Positions 63,661-64,000 of a DNA stretch of 64,000 nucleotides are shown in pieces (position 1 is the stretch's first letter; the number at the start of each line of letters is the position of its first letter). The DNA is taken from assembly GCF_001693275.1 (NCBI RefSeq), contig NZ_CP016477.1:1674001-1738000 (forward strand), read 5' to 3'. The stretch comes from Picosynechococcus sp. PCC 7117. Lineage in GTDB: Bacteria > Cyanobacteriota > Cyanobacteriia > Cyanobacteriales > MRBY01. The translations under genes and the position numbers were made by a program. The notes beneath the pieces were generated by a model that saw nothing but the letters and a program-made list of their open reading frames with translations, was not told where the DNA came from and ran no database searches.

Positions 63661-63930
63661 ATGAGATCCTTGGTTTTTGAGGGCAATACATGGGAAATCT
63701 ACGAAAAATTGCGCCAGAAAAATCCAACCCTCCACAAATCACTACGTAAAGTACTAAAAGATATGTTGCGAGACGATCCAAGCATTGGCATCGGAAAACC
63801 AGAACCCCTTAAACACAACTTGTCGGGCTTTTGGTCAAGACGTATCAGTCAAAAAGATCGCCTAATTTACAAATTTGATGACCAAGCCGTCTACATCTTT
63901 GCGATTGGTGGGCATTATGAATCGTTCTAG
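63661..63930 (+). CDS. YoeB/Txe-family toxin (RelE superfamily mRNA interferase)
   Basis: The 89-residue basic protein has MRSLVFEGNTWEIYEKLRQKNPTLHKSLRKVL at the start and GKPEPLKHNLSGFWSRRISQKDRLIYKF in the middle. The end is AIGGHYESF, with the catalytic His-Tyr pair of YoeB. It would cut mRNA at the ribosome when free. It lies directly after its antitoxin, and the frame extends upstream to 63529 only inside the antitoxin gene. Confidence 0.9.
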   Translation: MRSLVFEGNTWEIYEKLRQKNPTLHKSLRKVLKDMLRDDPSIGIGKPEPLKHNLSGFWSRRISQKDRLIYKFDDQAVYIFAIGGHYESF

Positions 63931-64000
63931 TGCATTGGACTCAATGAAGAGGCGATCGCCCCTGACCACCCTTGCAGTACCATTTGGTTAAAGAGACGAC

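Overview
This window comes from a cyanobacterium. It carries the photosystem II genes psbD and psbC, psaC, the PSI assembly gene ycf3, a CyanoQ (psbQ) lipoprotein gene, a CrtD-type carotenoid desaturase gene and a Tic22-family gene. The octamer GCGATCGC (HIP1) occurs throughout. The truncated haemoglobin at 59801-60175 looks almost identical to GlbN of Synechococcus sp. PCC 7002 as I remember it. A Picosynechococcus/PCC 7002-like unicellular marine strain is therefore the best guess.

Layout. 1-1425: the end of a Pro/Glu-rich protein and a beta-hydroxyacid dehydrogenase. 1524-3948: the overlapping psbD-psbC pair, reverse strand. 4263-7148: reverse-strand housekeeping run ycf3, gatC, queF, lgt, cobU. 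7217-20344: mixed genes including holA, an M48 protease, an RND adaptor, an AI-2E-type permease, a response regulator, lipA and nfi. 20481-24740: glcF-like gene, ddl, pgk and a universal stress protein. 25213-34250: a MshEN-like repeat protein, psaC, a probable ndhP small gene, a beta-CASP nuclease-like protein, tRNA-Pro(TGG), Tic22 and prmC.

34405-40382 is the most unusual region. It is an AT-richer, HIP1-poor cluster of five type IV pilus minor-pilin-like genes. One (37202-39670) joins a prepilin N-terminus to seven cysteine-bracketed PASTA-like repeats and a fibronectin-III-like end, which looks like a pilus-tip adhesin.

About 40998-43540 is an IS605-type element with divergent tnpA and tnpB. 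It lies next to the psbQ start. Its tnpB is split by a complete 780-bp IS1-family element with 24-bp inverted repeats, an 8-bp target duplication and a likely -1 frameshift site.

43618-63333 returns to core genes: mraY, a class B PBP, tyrS, hemC, trxA, a glycosyltransferase, ilvA, a TrpD-like protein, a HEAT-repeat protein, a Dam-like methyltransferase, glbN, ffh and crtD. The window ends with a YefM/YoeB-type toxin-antitoxin pair. A 58-residue gene at 49999-50175 is easily missed because of its size.

Together the genes serve photosystem assembly (psbD/C, psbQ, psaC, ycf3), envelope building (lgt, ddl, mraY, PBP2), cofactor and pigment synthesis (cobU, lipA, hemC, crtD) and surface appendages (the minor pilins). 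All functions are inferred from sequence reading alone; no database search was run.
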